Source: Polynucleobacter necessarius (GTDB taxonomy: Bacteria > Pseudomonadota > Gammaproteobacteria > Burkholderiales > Burkholderiaceae). From it: a stretch of 64,000 nucleotides of DNA. Position numbers and translations under genes: made by a program. The notes beneath the pieces are model-generated. The model did not search any database and had not been told where the DNA came from. It was given only the letters and a program-made list of their open reading frames with translations. Where the stretch lies: NCBI RefSeq assembly GCF_900095205.1, contig NZ_LT606951.1:1662263-1726262 (forward strand). Direction: 5' to 3'. Shown piece by piece: positions 10,246 through 20,356 of this stretch. Position 1 is the stretch's first letter, and each line of letters opens with the position of its first letter.

Positions 10246-11541
10246 TTACAGCCTGAAAACAGTAAAGCCCATTTCTTTTGCTAAATCGCGATCATACAAA
10301 GCTTTTACATCCACTAGAAGGGGCTTGTCTCCCTTTATCAAGCTTTTCAACTCTTTTAACGTCATAGACCTATATTCATTATGGCCAACAGCAACAATCA
10401 AGGCATCTAATGAGTCAAGATTTTGCAAAGGGTTTAATTTTAGCTTGTATTCGTGCGCGACTTCACTGGCATCCGCAAAAGGATCGGATACAAGAACATC
10501 AACACCCCAAGTTTTCAACTCAGAAATTAAATCAACAACCTTACTATTGCGGATATCAGGGCAATTTTCTTTGAAAGTGATACCCAACACCCCTACTTTA
10601 CTTCGAGCGACATCGATTCCATTACGAAGCATCAATTTAATTGTATTTCGGGCAACATAACGAGCCATGTTGTCGTTCATACGACGACCAGCCAAAATAA
10701 TCTGCGGATGATACCCGACCTCTTCAGCCTTATGCGTCAAGTAATATGGGTCCACGCCAATACAATGTCCACCCACCATACCAGGCCTGAATGGCAAGAA
10801 ATTCCACTTACTACCTGCAGCTTCCAATACTTCTAAAGTATCGATATTTAATCGATTAAAAAGAACTGCTAATTCATTAATTAACGCAATATTCAGATCT
10901 CGTTGTGTATTCTCAATAACTTTCGCCGCTTCAGCAACCTTTATGCTAGAGGCCTTATGTGTGCCAGCGGTAATGATGGAATTATAAAGTCTATCAACAA
11001 TTTCTGCAACCTCCGGAGTCGAGCCGCTTGTAATCTTCTTGATTTTAGTTAGCGTATTTATCTTATCTCCAGGATTAATTCGCTCAGGACTGTAACCGCA
11101 GAAAAAATCTTTATTAAAAGTTAATCCTGAGAATTTTTCCAATACTGGAACACAGGCCTCCTCTGTACACCCTGGGTATACCGTGGACTCATAAATAACA
11201 ATATCGCCCCAACCAATAGCTTTACCAACAGTTTCGCTTGCCTTTATTAAGGGAGTTAGATCTGGGCGATTTGCATTATCTATCGGTGTCGGAACGGTTA
11301 CTATAAAAATATTGCATTCCTTAAGAGATGCAATATCAGCTGAAAATCTTAAATTTTTAGCCAAGCCCAATTCGGTAGAAGAAACTTCTAGGGTTTTATC
11401 ATCTCCACTCGTTAATTCATCAATTCTCTTTTGATTAATATCAAAACCTATCACAGGATATTTCTTCCCAAACTCAACCGCCAATGGCAAGCCGACATAA
11501 CCCAGGCCGATGATGGCAATTTTTTTATCGTGAGAAATCAT
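10246..11541 (-). CDS. wbpA: UDP-N-acetylglucosamine 6-dehydrogenase (WbpA type)
   Basis: A 431-residue nucleotide-sugar dehydrogenase of the UDP-Glc/GDP-Man DH family: N-terminal NAD loop IGLGYVGLPLAVEFGKKY, YESTVYPG, and the catalytic cysteine motif GGHCIGVDPYYL near residue 259, followed by GITFKENCPDIRNSKV in the C-terminal domain. It makes UDP-GlcNAcA, the first committed step of the diacetamido-mannuronate route encoded by the next four genes. UDP-GlcNAc rather than UDP-Glc is inferred from that context. Length is normal. Confidence 0.93.
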   Translation of the reverse strand: MISHDKKIAIIGLGYVGLPLAVEFGKKYPVIGFDINQKRIDELTSGDDKTLEVSSTELGLAKNLRFSADIASLKECNIFIVTVPTPIDNANRPDLTPLIKASETVGKAIGWGDIVIYESTVYPGCTEEACVPVLEKFSGLTFNKDFFCGYSPERINPGDKINTLTKIKKITSGSTPEVAEIVDRLYNSIITAGTHKASSIKVAEAAKVIENTQRDLNIALINELAVLFNRLNIDTLEVLEAAGSKWNFLPFRPGMVGGHCIGVDPYYLTHKAEEVGYHPQIILAGRRMNDNMARYVARNTIKLMLRNGIDVARSKVGVLGITFKENCPDIRNSKVVDLISELKTWGVDVLVSDPFADASEVAHEYKLKLNPLQNLDSLDALIVAVGHNEYRSMTLKELKSLIKGDKPLLVDVKALYDRDLAKEMGFTVFRL

Positions 11542-11584
11542 TTTTATAATTTGATATTTAGATTTGTGAGTTAATGCTTAAATT

Positions 11585-12568
11585 CTAGATTTTATCATCA
11601 TGTTTTGTTAAAAAATCTTGATATGCGCTTTTTAAGCCATTTTCTAATGGCACTCTCGGAAACCATCCCAAATGCGATAATTTGTTTGAATTCATCCATT
11701 TGCGATGCGCTCCATCAGGCTTAGTTAAGTCCAGGCCGATCTGACCTTGATATCCAACAACCTTTCCAACTTCTTTAGCCAATTCCAAAATGGTGACATC
11801 GCTTCCATAGCCAACGTTGAGGTGACTTTCCATTGGCTCAACATTTTTATGATAAACTGATCTGTCAAGCTCCATTACAAATATCGAAGCAGCCGCCATA
11901 TCGTCAACATATAGAAATTCACGCTTAGGTGAACCAGTACCCCAAATAATTACCTCGGAGACTTGAGCAACTTTGGCCTCATGGAAACGGCGAATTAAAG
12001 CAGGTATCACATGGCTATTTTCGGGGTGATAATTATCGCCAGGGCCATATAGATTGGTTGGCATGACGGATCGATAGTCAATTCCGTGTGATACGCCATA
12101 CTGACGATTGTAACTTTCACACAATTTAATACCAGCAATCTTCGCAATTGCGTAAGGCTCATTAGTAGACTCTAATTTTCCGGTCAGCAATGCACTCTCA
12201 GTCATCGGCTGCTCAGCAAGCTTTGGATAAATACAACTTGACCCCAAAAAAAGTAATTTTCGAACGCCGCTCAAAAAGGCATGATGAATGACGTTAGCCT
12301 CCATCATCAGATTTTGATAAATGAACTCCGCAGGGAAAGTGTTATTCGCATAAATACCTCCCACCTTCGCGGCTGCCAAGTAGACTTGGTCGGGTTTTTC
12401 TTGCTCAAAGAATTTCTTTACATCGGCCTGATTGGTTAAATCCAATTCTTGATGGGTCCGCGTAACGATATTGCTATAACCCTTTGCTTGCAAACTCCTT
12501 ACAATCGCCGAACCCACCATACCACTGTGACCCGCTACATAAATCTTTTGATTTAGATCTTGGCTCAT
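11585..12568 (-). CDS. fcl: GDP-L-fucose synthase
   Basis: A 327-residue SDR with the GDP-fucose synthase signature: [16 protein letters not shown] at the N-terminus, [29 protein letters not shown], and [16 protein letters not shown] containing the catalytic Tyr-x-x-x-Lys. It epimerises and reduces GDP-4-keto-6-deoxymannose, the product of the gmd gene 21 bases upstream, to GDP-L-fucose. This provides donor for the family 10 fucosyltransferase encoded near 60.3-61.2 kb. Length normal, no lesions seen. Confidence 0.95.
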   Translation of the reverse strand: MSQDLNQKIYVAGHSGMVGSAIVRSLQAKGYSNIVTRTHQELDLTNQADVKKFFEQEKPDQVYLAAAKVGGIYANNTFPAEFIYQNLMMEANVIHHAFLSGVRKLLFLGSSCIYPKLAEQPMTESALLTGKLESTNEPYAIAKIAGIKLCESYNRQYGVSHGIDYRSVMPTNLYGPGDNYHPENSHVIPALIRRFHEAKVAQVSEVIIWGTGSPKREFLYVDDMAAASIFVMELDRSVYHKNVEPMESHLNVGYGSDVTILELAKEVGKVVGYQGQIGLDLTKPDGAHRKWMNSNKLSHLGWFPRVPLENGLKSAYQDFLTKHDDKI

Positions 12569-12589
12569 TAGAGATTATTATTTAATAAA

Positions 12590-13717
12590 TTACTTTTCAG
12601 CACCTACAACAACTGAATATCCATGTTTTTGTAGCAATGCATGTTGCTTTGCTTGGTCAAGATCATTTGCAACCATCTCTACTATCATTTGATCAAGGGT
12701 AATTTCTGGCATCCAACCTAACTTGGCTTTTGCCTTGGTAAGGTCACCCAAAAGGGTCTCGACTTCAGTAGGGCGGTAATAGCGAGGATCAATTTGGACG
12801 ATCACATCGCCAACTTTAAGGGCTGGTGCTTTATCACCTTCTATGCCAACAATAATGGCTTTTTCGTTCTCTGCATTTCCTTCAAACTTTAATGAGATGC
12901 CCAACTGCTTTGCACTTCGCATAATAAATTCACGCACAGTAAATTGCACACCGGTAGCAATCACGAAATCTTCAGGCCGCTCTTGCTGCAGCATTAGCCA
13001 TTGCATTCGGACATAATCTTTGGCATGACCCCAGTCGCGCAATGCGTCAATATTGCCCATATATAAACATTTCTCGAGACCCTGAGCAATATTTGTAAGT
13101 CCGCGCGTCACCTTTCTTGTTACAAAAGTTTCACCACGACGCTTAGATTCATGATTAAAGAGAATCCCATTACATGCGTAAATGCCATAAGCTTCGCGAT
13201 AATTAACGGTAATCCAATAAGCATACATCTTGGCAACTGCATAAGGACTGCGAGGATAAAATGGGGTTGTCTCGTTTTGAGGAATTTCTTGAACTAATCC
13301 ATATAACTCAGAAGTAGATGCTTGATAAAAGCGAGTTTTCTTTTCTAAACCCAAAATCCGAATTGCTTCTAAGATACGCAATGGTCCAATAGCATCCACA
13401 TCCGCAGTGTACTCAGGAGACTCAAATGAAACAGCTACATGTGATTGGGCGCCCAAGTTATATATCTCATCTGGTTGTGACTCTTGAATAATGCGAACCA
13501 AGTTGCTGGTATCTGTTAAGTCGCCGTAATGCAATATCAAATTACGATGATCAATATGTGGATCTTGATAAATATGGTCTATACGGTCCGTATTAAAGGA
13601 GGATGCTCGGCGCTTAATACCGTGAACGATATACCCCTTTTCTAGAAGAAACTCAGCAAGGTAAGAGCCGTCTTGCCCAGTAATACCCGTTATCAGCGCG
13701 ACTTTTTGTTTACTCAT
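12590..13717 (-). CDS. gmd: GDP-mannose 4,6-dehydratase
   Basis: The protein begins [20 protein letters not shown] (extended SDR NADP loop), with [37 protein letters not shown] and [12 protein letters not shown] (Tyr-x-x-x-Lys), all diagnostic for Gmd. I chose the ATG at 13717 because an AAGAAG stretch sits just upstream; in-frame ATGs at 13732 and 13747 would add 5 or 10 residues but have poorer ribosome sites. It converts GDP-mannose to GDP-4-keto-6-deoxy-D-mannose for Fcl. Order manC-gmd-fcl forms a complete GDP-L-fucose module from mannose 1-phosphate. Confidence 0.95.
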   Translation of the reverse strand: MSKQKVALITGITGQDGSYLAEFLLEKGYIVHGIKRRASSFNTDRIDHIYQDPHIDHRNLILHYGDLTDTSNLVRIIQESQPDEIYNLGAQSHVAVSFESPEYTADVDAIGPLRILEAIRILGLEKKTRFYQASTSELYGLVQEIPQNETTPFYPRSPYAVAKMYAYWITVNYREAYGIYACNGILFNHESKRRGETFVTRKVTRGLTNIAQGLEKCLYMGNIDALRDWGHAKDYVRMQWLMLQQERPEDFVIATGVQFTVREFIMRSAKQLGISLKFEGNAENEKAIIVGIEGDKAPALKVGDVIVQIDPRYYRPTEVETLLGDLTKAKAKLGWMPEITLDQMIVEMVANDLDQAKQHALLQKHGYSVVVGAEK

Positions 13718-13770
13718 ACTTACTTCTTTCATGTTTTCTTTAGGCATCTATTATTAATTTAATAAGTATT

Positions 13771-15246
13771 TTAATTTCTGCCATATGTATCTTCAAAACG
13801 CACAATATCGTCTTCACCTAGGTAGCTACCAGATTGAACTTCAATAATTTCTAAGGGTCCTTGACCAGGATTCGCTAGGCGATGAGTTTGCCCCTGCGGA
13901 ATATAAGTGCTTTGATTCTCGGTCAAAGTAATCACTTGATCGCCATTCGTTATCTCAGCAGTACCTTTCACCACAATCCAATGCTCGGCACGGTGATGAT
14001 GCATTTGCAATGAAAGGCTTGCTCCAGGCTTCACCTGAATTCGCTTTACTTTAAATCGCTCACCCTCATCAACACTGTCATACCATCCCCATGGTCTTGA
14101 AACTTTACGATGGAGATTTTTTTCTTCCCGCCCTTGTGTTTTTAATTGCGCAACAATCTTTTTAACATCTTGACTATTACTTCTATCTACCACCAACACT
14201 GCGTCTGCAGTTTCAATAACTACTAAATTGTCAATCCCAACTGCACTTACCAAGCGGCTGCTTGCATGCACTAAAGAATTCTTAGAGTTCGCTAGCAAGG
14301 TATCCCCACTAGTGACATTTCCATCTTGGTCTTGTTGACCTACTTGCCAAACGGCATCCCAAGCACCCAAATCGTTCCAACCCGCATCCAATTCCACCAT
14401 CTTGATAGGAAATTGAGATTCAGGACATTTTTCAATCACAGCATAGTCAATTGATTCACTTGGAATGTTTTCAAATTCTGCTTTACCTGGCCGGATAAAG
14501 CTCGATCCAGCTGAACTATCCTCGGATCTTGCTAACCAAGCTTTTTGGGATGCGCCATAAATATCAGCTCGGAGCTCTTTTAAAGCAGCAAGCCAAGTGC
14601 TAGCTCTGAGGACAAACATACCGCTATTCCAAAGATAGTTACCATCCGCTATATAACCTTGAGCAGTTTTTCCATCGGGTTTCTCTACAAAACGATTCAC
14701 CTTAAATGCATTGTTTTGATCTTTATCACCCGTACGCTGAATATAGCCATAACCTGTTTCTGGTGCTGTTGGTGTAATACCTAAAATAGCAATGGCATTG
14801 GTTGTGGATTCCACAGTCTGAATACAGTCGCGAAGTGCGTTAGCAAATGCCTCTTTATTTTGTATAGTTTGATCGGCTGGTGTGATCACCAAAATTGGGT
14901 CTTGTTCATTGGCTATTTCGTTTGCACAAAATGCAGCCATACTTAGCGCAGGCGCTGTATTGCGGCCCGTTGGCTCAAGAATTAAGGTAGCGCTGACTTT
15001 CTGGAGTTCACGTAACTGGTCTAAAACCAGGAAACGATGCTCATCATTTGTAACTACTAGCGTGTTCCCAAGCATAGTTTCTGAGTTTTCCAACGAGTTC
15101 ACTCGTTCCACCGCCTGCTGAAAAAGACTTTGGGAACTACCGTCACCCGATAGCACTAAAAATTGCTTTGGAAAGCCCGCTCGAGACAACGGCCAAAGCC
15201 GTGTACCGGAGCCTCCACACAAAATAACTGGAATCACTAGTGCCAT
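13771..15246 (-). CDS. manC: Mannose-1-phosphate guanylyltransferase / mannose-6-phosphate isomerase
   Basis: A 491-residue bifunctional enzyme: N-terminal nucleotidyltransferase signature LCGGSGTRLWPLSRAGFPKQ, FVEKPDG and NSGMFVLRA; C-terminal cupin-type PMI-II domain with RPWGWYDSVDEGERFKVK, SLQMHHHRAEHWIVV and QGQTHRLANPG. It produces GDP-mannose for gmd. It is the first gene of the minus-strand operon; about 160 bases separate it from a divergent small ORF, so the operon promoter should lie in 15247-15410. I could not identify a convincing promoter there. Confidence 0.95.
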   Translation of the reverse strand: MALVIPVILCGGSGTRLWPLSRAGFPKQFLVLSGDGSSQSLFQQAVERVNSLENSETMLGNTLVVTNDEHRFLVLDQLRELQKVSATLILEPTGRNTAPALSMAAFCANEIANEQDPILVITPADQTIQNKEAFANALRDCIQTVESTTNAIAILGITPTAPETGYGYIQRTGDKDQNNAFKVNRFVEKPDGKTAQGYIADGNYLWNSGMFVLRASTWLAALKELRADIYGASQKAWLARSEDSSAGSSFIRPGKAEFENIPSESIDYAVIEKCPESQFPIKMVELDAGWNDLGAWDAVWQVGQQDQDGNVTSGDTLLANSKNSLVHASSRLVSAVGIDNLVVIETADAVLVVDRSNSQDVKKIVAQLKTQGREEKNLHRKVSRPWGWYDSVDEGERFKVKRIQVKPGASLSLQMHHHRAEHWIVVKGTAEITNGDQVITLTENQSTYIPQGQTHRLANPGQGPLEIIEVQSGSYLGEDDIVRFEDTYGRN

Positions 15247-15409
15247 GTAGGGTTAAGCGCGCTTTTATGGTTATTGTCTGTAATAGTTGATTCTAAAGGA
15301 TATATGGAGGTTCTTTAGTAAAGTCGAGAAATTTATTAAAATTCAGATAATCACATAATAGACGCTAGTTAGCACTAAAAACTAAAACGATTTTCAAGGA
15401 GACTTCAAA

Positions 15410-15550
15410 ATGAGCAATATTCCCCAGATTAAGCTGCGCAACTCACTTACTGAATGCGGCCAGTCGATACGCAAAGAAAATGCTGGCAAATTCCAAAACT
15501 ATTCCATTCGAGACTGTAAAGCCTCTATTGCCGCGGGCAAAATCAAGTAA
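15410..15550 (+). CDS. Possible small protein, 46 residues
   Basis: A short plus-strand frame with a strong ribosome site (AAGGAG seven bases before the ATG) encoding 46 residues starting MSNIPQIKLRNSLTECGQSI and ending in AAGKIK. It has two cysteines (positions 16 and 36), many Lys/Arg, no signal peptide and no membrane segment. It diverges from manC and is followed by the end of the convergent acyltransferase pseudogene. I recognise no family. The good ribosome site and the clean stop are the main support; nothing shows that it is transcribed. Confidence 0.5.
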   Translation: MSNIPQIKLRNSLTECGQSIRKENAGKFQNYSIRDCKASIAAGKIK

Positions 15551-15635
15551 GAAGTAATTTTTGAGTGTTGTGGGGTAGTGCTTAACGTTTAAAGCATTAG
15601 CGCCACCCAAACTTCGTCAATATCCCATTGGCTTC

Positions 15636-17603
15636 CTAGCGAATATTCTCGAACTGAGACACTACATACTCAGCACCCACATCTGTCAAGTGTTCGCTAT
15701 CCCAAGCACTAATCGTACCCCTCTATCCCCCACCAAAACCTTACATGCGCGGCCCTCCCTTGCAGAGCACGCGAATTGGAGATAAATATTTCACATTTTG
15801 ACGCCCAGAAAACTGACGCATGGCCTCATCCAAATCAAAGATATCGGCAATTAAACTCATTTTCAGATACTTTGGAACCTCGCAAGGAGTGTTTGCTTTG
15901 CAATACAGGAAAACTTGCTTGGGTAAGTTATTTTCCCAAACAGGCACTGGACCGACCACACCAATACTCGCGGTACCCCCACATCTTTTAATGCGCCGAT
16001 CGTAGATGCTAATTCGGACCATGGGTTATCTCGCCAGTTACCAGCCAGTATCACCACTTCAGGGGGTAGCTTTTTAATAAGTGCCAAGGTGTTTTGATTA
16101 ATGGCTTTGCACTGAGGCCTAATGGATTTATCTAGACCCACAATTGGAGGACAAGCTGAAGCGCTCCGATGAACCAGATTATATTGATCACCATACCTTT
16201 TTAAATCCAGGATATAAATGCGCAGCATGAGAATCGCCCCATAAAAAAATAGTCGGCTTTTTAGGATCCAGATTAGTTCCGCAAACCTGAAATTCATTCG
16301 CCTGCTGATGCTCAGTGAGAAAGCAATTCCCCATTTGCCAGGCAGCACCAGTCTCAAATTTGTAAGTCAAAATTTTGTTGAGCACCGGATTCCTAGAACG
16401 AAATAGCATACGTTGTATAGGTATCCCATCTCGAATAAAAGCTGCGTAACCCATGTAGGCGGTTATACCCATTACAAACGCAAGCGCCCACACAACATTT
16501 TTCTTTGCCTTTGAAGATGAGCCTCCAAAACGTAGCGGCTTTTCCACCAAGTAGTAAGTTAATGCAGCCAGAAGAATGGAAACAAACGCTAGCGCCAAAC
16601 ATAGGCTGAAGGAGGGTTTCCATTAATAACATTTGCAAAGGCCAATAAGGGCCAATGCCATAAATACAAAGGGAAACTAATCAACCCCCAAAACCAGACC
16701 ATGACTCTTGATGAGAGTATGCGTTGATTAATCCAAGCGTTTGGGCCTGAAAAAAGCAATAGAGTTGCACCAACAGCAGGCAGGAGAGCCCACCCATCCA
16801 GGAAATGCGGATGCCTCGCTAATCAGAATTAAAGAGAGTGCACTACTAGCCAGACCTAGAGAGGCCAAAACATTCTTCTGCCTCAAATTTAAAGAATCGA
16901 TGGATCCTTGCGCAGGAGTCTTGCCACTTTGTTGTTTTGATAAAAGCAACCAAGCAAGGACTGCGCCTAACAATAACTCCCAAACTCGGGTAATGGGAGA
17001 ATAAAAAATGGCAATAGAAGCGCTACTAATAAAAGTAATATTGAACGTAAATGAGATAATGAGGATCGCTACTGTTACATTAATTAATGTAATGCGCATC
17101 CGCAATGCAGGCCACATGAGAAGCGGCCAAATTAAATAAAACTGCTCTTCAATGCCCAGGGACCATAAATGCAGCAATGGCTTAGAGTTGGAGAAAGCAT
17201 CAAAATATCCGCTCTCATTCCACAGCACTAAGTTGGAGACAAATCCTGCGCCACCCAAAATATATTTTCCCAAAGATTTAAATTCTTCTGGGAGCAATGC
17301 AAACCAAGCAATGGCCCATGAGCTGATGAGAACAATAATTAGCGCTGGAAAAATACGTCGAATACGTCTTAAATAAAAATTAATAATACTAAAGCTGTTC
17401 TGTTTCAAATTACCAAAAATGATGGTGCAAATTAAGAAGCCAGAAATTACAAAAAATATATCCACCCCAATAAAACCACCTGGCATGAGATCCGGAAAGG
17501 CATGAAAGATTACTACCGAAAGGACGGCTATAGCCCTTAAACCATCAATATCTGGACGATATTGTGGATGCATTATCGTAATTGCCGGAATTTGCGAAGA
17601 CAT
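15636..17603 (-). pseudogene. Broken acyltransferase-3 / SGNH O-acetyltransferase (OafA type)
   Basis: The first 270 residues or so (from 17603) are intact: YRPDIDGLRAIAVLSVVIFH, GGFIGVDIFFVISGFL, then many membrane segments of the acyltransferase-3 family that O-acetylates surface sugars. The frame breaks near 16790 and continues elsewhere; YYLVEKPLRF and the SGNH nucleophile motif FLWGDSHAAHL appear at 16598-16188, further pieces follow in other frames, and the C-terminal catalytic D-x-x-H (WDSEHLTDVGAEYV) is found out of frame near 15690. Joined, the pieces give about 655 residues, the usual length, so the gene was whole until recently. At least three frameshifts inactivate it. Confidence 0.85.
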
Positions 17604-17619
17604 CAGTTAGCGGAGATCT

Positions 17620-17650
17620 TATAAAAGAAATAGGTCGCCAAAGCGACCTA
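17620..17650 (-). terminator. Intrinsic terminator after the HiPIP gene
   Basis: On the minus strand the sequence TAGGTCGC-TTTG-GCGACCTA forms a perfect 8-bp stem and is followed by TTTCTTTTAT. It lies about 65 bases after the stop of the HiPIP gene and just before the acyltransferase pseudogene. Confidence 0.8.
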
Positions 17651-17715
17651 TCTAGACACACACGATCTTATTTAAAAAAATTAAATACGTTTTTGCCGAC
17701 TTAATAAGTTCGGCC

Positions 17716-18024
17716 TTAAGCCTTCTTAGCGTAAGCAGAGCACCAGCCTTTGCCAGCAACTTGCTTACCAGCAAACAAGGAGCAGCCACCAGAAACAGAG
17801 CCAGCCTTACCTTGGTAGAGCGCACAGTTGTCGCATTGCTGACCAGCAGCGTACTTTGGGTATTTCGCTTTATCCACTTTAGAGGCATTTGCCTTGTAAC
17901 CTAAAGCAGCAGCTTGTGGATCTGTTTCTGCAACCATTGCTTGAGCTTGAACTTTACCGTTCAATACCAAAGTACAGGCACCGGCAGCAGACAAAATCAT
18001 AAATTGGCGACGACTATTTTTCAT
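17716..18024 (-). CDS. High-potential iron-sulfur protein (HiPIP)
   Basis: A 102-residue precursor starting MKNSRRQFMILSAAGACTLV, a twin-arginine (RRQFM) signal for folded export. The mature part has the HiPIP cysteine pattern CDNCALYQG, GGCSLF and GKGWCSAY, giving four ligands for a 4Fe-4S cluster and the conserved residue pattern before the last Cys. HiPIPs are periplasmic electron carriers. The start at 18024 follows a GGAG ribosome site; an upstream in-frame ATG would add 14 residues without a good site. It stands alone with its own terminator. Confidence 0.93.
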   Translation of the reverse strand: MKNSRRQFMILSAAGACTLVLNGKVQAQAMVAETDPQAAALGYKANASKVDKAKYPKYAAGQQCDNCALYQGKAGSVSGGCSLFAGKQVAGKGWCSAYAKKA

Positions 18025-18202
18025 GGATTCTCCAAAAATAAAACGGTAAAAAATGGATTGGCGCATTAACAGAACATGCGGATTTAAAAGCTAGAAGAGA
18101 TCATAGCGGAGAAAATTTTTTCAATCTACTGGCCACGTAAGTCAATGATTTATAAAGAAATATAGATGAGAATTATTCTCAGGAAACTAAACAGATAAAA
18201 AC

Positions 18203-18421
18203 TTACTGCCATCCCTTTAGCTTCATGCAATCTATCCACTGACGTATATGAGTTCCCGATGGTATTTCGGGATAATCCTCTTTGCATTCCTTGAGGTCTT
18301 TGTTGTACGCCGCTTTGTTATTTTTAACCGGGTCCGAGTTTACCGTTGGGAAACTCTCGCACGCAGTAGCGAGTATCGCTAACATGCTTATGCATATCAA
18401 ACGAAATAGAAGAGAATTCAT
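18203..18421 (-). CDS. Small putative lipoprotein
   Basis: About 72 residues starting MNSLLFRLICISMLAILATA with the lipobox LATAC, so it is probably lipid-modified at Cys21 and held in the envelope. The mature part is short and polar, with two further cysteines (KECKEDYP, WIDCMKLKGW) and a Trp-rich end. The start at 18421, five bases after the folE stop, places the lipobox correctly; a longer frame to 18448 would run into folE. I recognise no function. Confidence 0.7.
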   Translation of the reverse strand: MNSLLFRLICISMLAILATACESFPTVNSDPVKNNKAAYNKDLKECKEDYPEIPSGTHIRQWIDCMKLKGWQ

Positions 18422-18425
18422 TCTC

Positions 18426-19229
18426 TTATTTTCGGTCAATGAGGGCAAGGAACTCTCTACGTAAATTTGAATCCTTTAAAAATGCGCCACGCATAACACT
18501 ATTAATCATTTTGGAATCGCGGTCTTTTACGCCCCGCCATTGCATACAAAAATGATCGGCATCCATCACTACCGCCACCCCGATTGGCTTAATCTTTTTC
18601 TCCAACATATCGGCTAATTCAACTACAGCCTCTTCCTGGATCTGCGGGCGACACATCACCCATTCCGTTAAACGAGAGTATTTAGAGAGTCCAATCAAAG
18701 CTGATTCTTTGCTTGGCAATACCCCAATCCAAATGCGCCCCATAATAGGACATAAATGATGAGAGCAGGCGCTACGGACAGTAATTGGCCCAATAATCAT
18801 CAGCTCATTTAAGCGACTCACATTGGGAAATTTTGTCAAAGTAGGTTGGCCGACATAGCGCCCATTAAATACCTCTTGGACATACATCTTTGCTACACGG
18901 CGACTAGTATTTTGAATGTTGTGATCATTTTCAGTATCAATCACCAAGCTTTCTAAGACGGCCTGCATCTTCTCGGCTACTTCGTCAACCAAACCCTCCA
19001 GTTCGCCCGGCTCAATGAACGCAGAGATATTATCGTTAGCATGAAAACGAGCATTTTGAGCTTCGATTCGACGACGAATAATGACTGATAGAGGCGTGCC
19101 GCCATCGTCTTTCATAGCAGTCGTTTTACCACTGGCAGTTTTAGCAATAGTCTTGCTAGCAGTTTTTTTGACTGGGGATTTATTAATCGTCTTTACTGCT
19201 TTAGCAGTCTTGGTGGATTTATTGAGCAT
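18426..19229 (-). CDS. folE: GTP cyclohydrolase I
   Basis: The catalytic domain (about residues 80-267) shows the family motifs: RRVAKMYVQEVFNGRY, the zinc site SACSHHLCPIMGRIWIGVLP, GLSKYSRLTEW, RPQIQEEAV and DADHFCMQWRGVKD. It makes dihydroneopterin triphosphate from GTP for folate and possibly queuosine synthesis. The first 45 residues form a Lys/Ala/Thr-rich, low-complexity extension not needed for catalysis. The protein is longer than most FolE enzymes (about 185-220) because of this. The queC gene elsewhere in the window is broken, so folate is the clearer use. Confidence 0.95.
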   Translation of the reverse strand: MLNKSTKTAKAVKTINKSPVKKTASKTIAKTASGKTTAMKDDGGTPLSVIIRRRIEAQNARFHANDNISAFIEPGELEGLVDEVAEKMQAVLESLVIDTENDHNIQNTSRRVAKMYVQEVFNGRYVGQPTLTKFPNVSRLNELMIIGPITVRSACSHHLCPIMGRIWIGVLPSKESALIGLSKYSRLTEWVMCRPQIQEEAVVELADMLEKKIKPIGVAVVMDADHFCMQWRGVKDRDSKMINSVMRGAFLKDSNLRREFLALIDRK

Positions 19230-19270
19230 TGAAATTTTTTGTCTTGTAAATTGTAAGAATGAAATTTAGT

Positions 19271-19642
19271 TTATATCTGAAAAAATAAAGCCACTACACA
19301 TACGATGCCGCATAACCAAACAATCGAACGGGTTGTTGACCAATTCGCCACATAACAGATTAAATATGCGATGCGGGCAATCACAAAGCCTAGGGCCAAT
19401 GAATCAATTCTGATTTGTGGTGCATTGCCAATCGAGGCAATAATCACAGCCGCAAAGAATAAAGGCAATGATTCAAATAAATTTGCTTGGGCGGCATTAG
19501 CGCGCGCCCTAAAACCGGTCTGCATCGCCAGCCATTGTCTTGGCATACTGTTGTCATAACCCTCAAAACCTTTTTTAGCTATTCCAGCAGCGACATAAGG
19601 AAATAATCCCATAAAGAGAACACAAGCATAAGCAATGGTCAT
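19271..19642 (-). CDS. MAPEG-family membrane protein
   Basis: A 123-residue protein with four predicted membrane segments and the MAPEG hallmark RARANAAQANLFESLPLFFA, where the Glu-x-x-Pro lies in helix 2; the last helices (IARIAYLICYVANW) also fit. Bacterial MAPEG relatives are inner-membrane proteins of mostly unknown function, some related to glutathione transferases. It stands between folE and plsY without overlap. Confidence 0.85.
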   Translation of the reverse strand: MTIAYACVLFMGLFPYVAAGIAKKGFEGYDNSMPRQWLAMQTGFRARANAAQANLFESLPLFFAAVIIASIGNAPQIRIDSLALGFVIARIAYLICYVANWSTTRSIVWLCGIVCVVALFFQI

Positions 19643-19681
19643 AATGGCCTTACTGAAGGTATATACGTGAACCTAGAAAAG

Positions 19682-20314
19682 TTATTTTGGGATTTTTTTA
19701 CTACCAATGCGGCTCTCGTTACCATTCATCAAATTTTGAATATTACTACGATGACGCCAAATGAGTAACAAGCAAACAATGAACAGTGCGATTCCCATTG
19801 GCTGAAAACCAAATAAGAAAACAAAATAGATTGGGCCAAATATTGCTGCAGCTAAAGCAGCTAATGATGAATAACGCATAAATGTGGCCACAATAATCCA
19901 AGTACTTAGGGTAGCTAGCCCCAAGATCCAATTAATGCCAAACAAAATCCCACATGCGGTCGCCACCCCTTTACCACCTTTAAATCCATGAAAGATTGGA
20001 AATAGATGGCCCAAGAAAACAGCCAGCACTACACCGCACAAGAGCCAGGAATTCATGGTGGAGGTAAGGGAATCATCTCCAAGCAATACTCGCGCGAGCA
20101 TAACGGCAAAGCACCCCTTTAAAGCGTCACCAATCAACGTTAAAACCGCAGCTAATTTATTACCGGTACGCAAAACGTTGGTTGCTCCAGGATTGCCTGA
20201 ACCGTAAGAATGAGGGTCTGGCAAACGCATGCATTTGCTTACCACCACCGCAAAAGATATTGAGCCAATGAAGTAGGCAATCGGAATAAGCAAAAGATCT
20301 AGAGTAAAGTTCAT
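19682..20314 (-). CDS. plsY: Acyl-phosphate:glycerol-3-phosphate acyltransferase
   Basis: A 210-residue, five- to six-helix membrane enzyme. The conserved PlsY loops are present: [18 protein letters not shown] (phosphate-binding), [21 protein letters not shown] (active loop), and a C-terminal YSSLAAL segment. It transfers the acyl group from acyl-phosphate to glycerol-3-phosphate, the first step in phospholipid synthesis, in the inner membrane. Length is typical. Essential in most bacteria and intact here. Confidence 0.95.
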   Translation of the reverse strand: MNFTLDLLLIPIAYFIGSISFAVVVSKCMRLPDPHSYGSGNPGATNVLRTGNKLAAVLTLIGDALKGCFAVMLARVLLGDDSLTSTMNSWLLCGVVLAVFLGHLFPIFHGFKGGKGVATACGILFGINWILGLATLSTWIIVATFMRYSSLAALAAAIFGPIYFVFLFGFQPMGIALFIVCLLLIWRHRSNIQNLMNGNESRIGSKKIPK

Positions 20315-20356
20315 ACCGCTATCTTAAACACTTATATATTCAGTTGAGATGCGGAG

